From: UPXZ01 sp964634605
GTDB taxonomy: Bacteria; Bacteroidota; Bacteroidia; Bacteroidales; Paludibacteraceae
Direction: 5' to 3'
Length of the DNA stretch: 5,515 nucleotides
Assembly: GCA_964634605.1 (NCBI GenBank)
Contig: CAZWLJ010000079.1
Location: forward strand, 1-5,515
Within the stretch, counting starts at the first letter, position 1. Each line of letters opens with the position of its first letter. The notes beneath the pieces were generated by a model. It searched no databases, had not been told where the DNA came from, and saw only the letters and a list, made by a program, of their open reading frames with translations. A program made the position numbers and the translations under genes. Shown piece by piece: positions 5,506-5,515 of this stretch.

Positions 5506-5515
5506 ATTACATAAC

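Noticed and set aside
1..5515. CRISPR array, tRNA or rRNA gene, insertion sequence or phage genes
   Set aside because: No regularly spaced repeats, no tRNA-like cloverleaf or rRNA sequence, and no transposase or integrase motifs were seen on either strand.

Overview
This window looks like chromosomal DNA from a member of the Bacteroidota, probably of the Bacteroidales or a nearby group. Three things point there. Two divergent promoters match the Bacteroidota -7 consensus TAnnTTTG. The start codons mostly lack a strong Shine-Dalgarno sequence and sit in A/T-rich leaders. The gene content also fits: a topoisomerase III with the GDAGQEGE variant of the TOPRIM acidic motif, and a TonB-dependent receptor whose signal peptide ends in Ala-Gln.

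Layout. Positions 1-40 are the 3' flank of topB, with no recognisable gene. Positions 41-1972, minus strand, encode a complete DNA topoisomerase III (topB). Positions 1973-2183 form a divergent promoter region with a -7 element for each flanking gene, and a 16-bp perfect palindrome overlaps the rightward one. Positions 2184-2816, plus strand, encode a 210-residue protein of unknown function with one membrane segment, a basic region, a Trp/Cys-containing soluble part and a proline-rich tail. Positions 2817-3019 are a 203-bp spacer with two hairpins and a possible 28-codon leader ORF. Positions 3020-5284, plus strand, encode a complete 754-residue TonB-dependent outer-membrane receptor. Positions 5285-5515 hold no convincing gene. 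They contain a C/G-rich hairpin, a 36-bp inverted repeat, a 16-bp palindrome and a strong intrinsic terminator.

How the genes may work together. topB is a housekeeping or repair enzyme read away from the other two genes and is probably unrelated to them. The unknown membrane protein and the receptor lie in the same direction. No TAnnTTTG match was found in the spacer between them, so they may be co-transcribed from the promoter at 2166-2173, with the spacer hairpins tuning how much transcription reaches the receptor. That would make a two-gene envelope module: an outer-membrane importer of an unidentified substrate (heme, siderophore, metal or cobamide are the usual classes) plus a small inner-membrane-anchored or periplasmic partner. 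This pairing is the least explained part of the window. The link is inferred from gene order alone.
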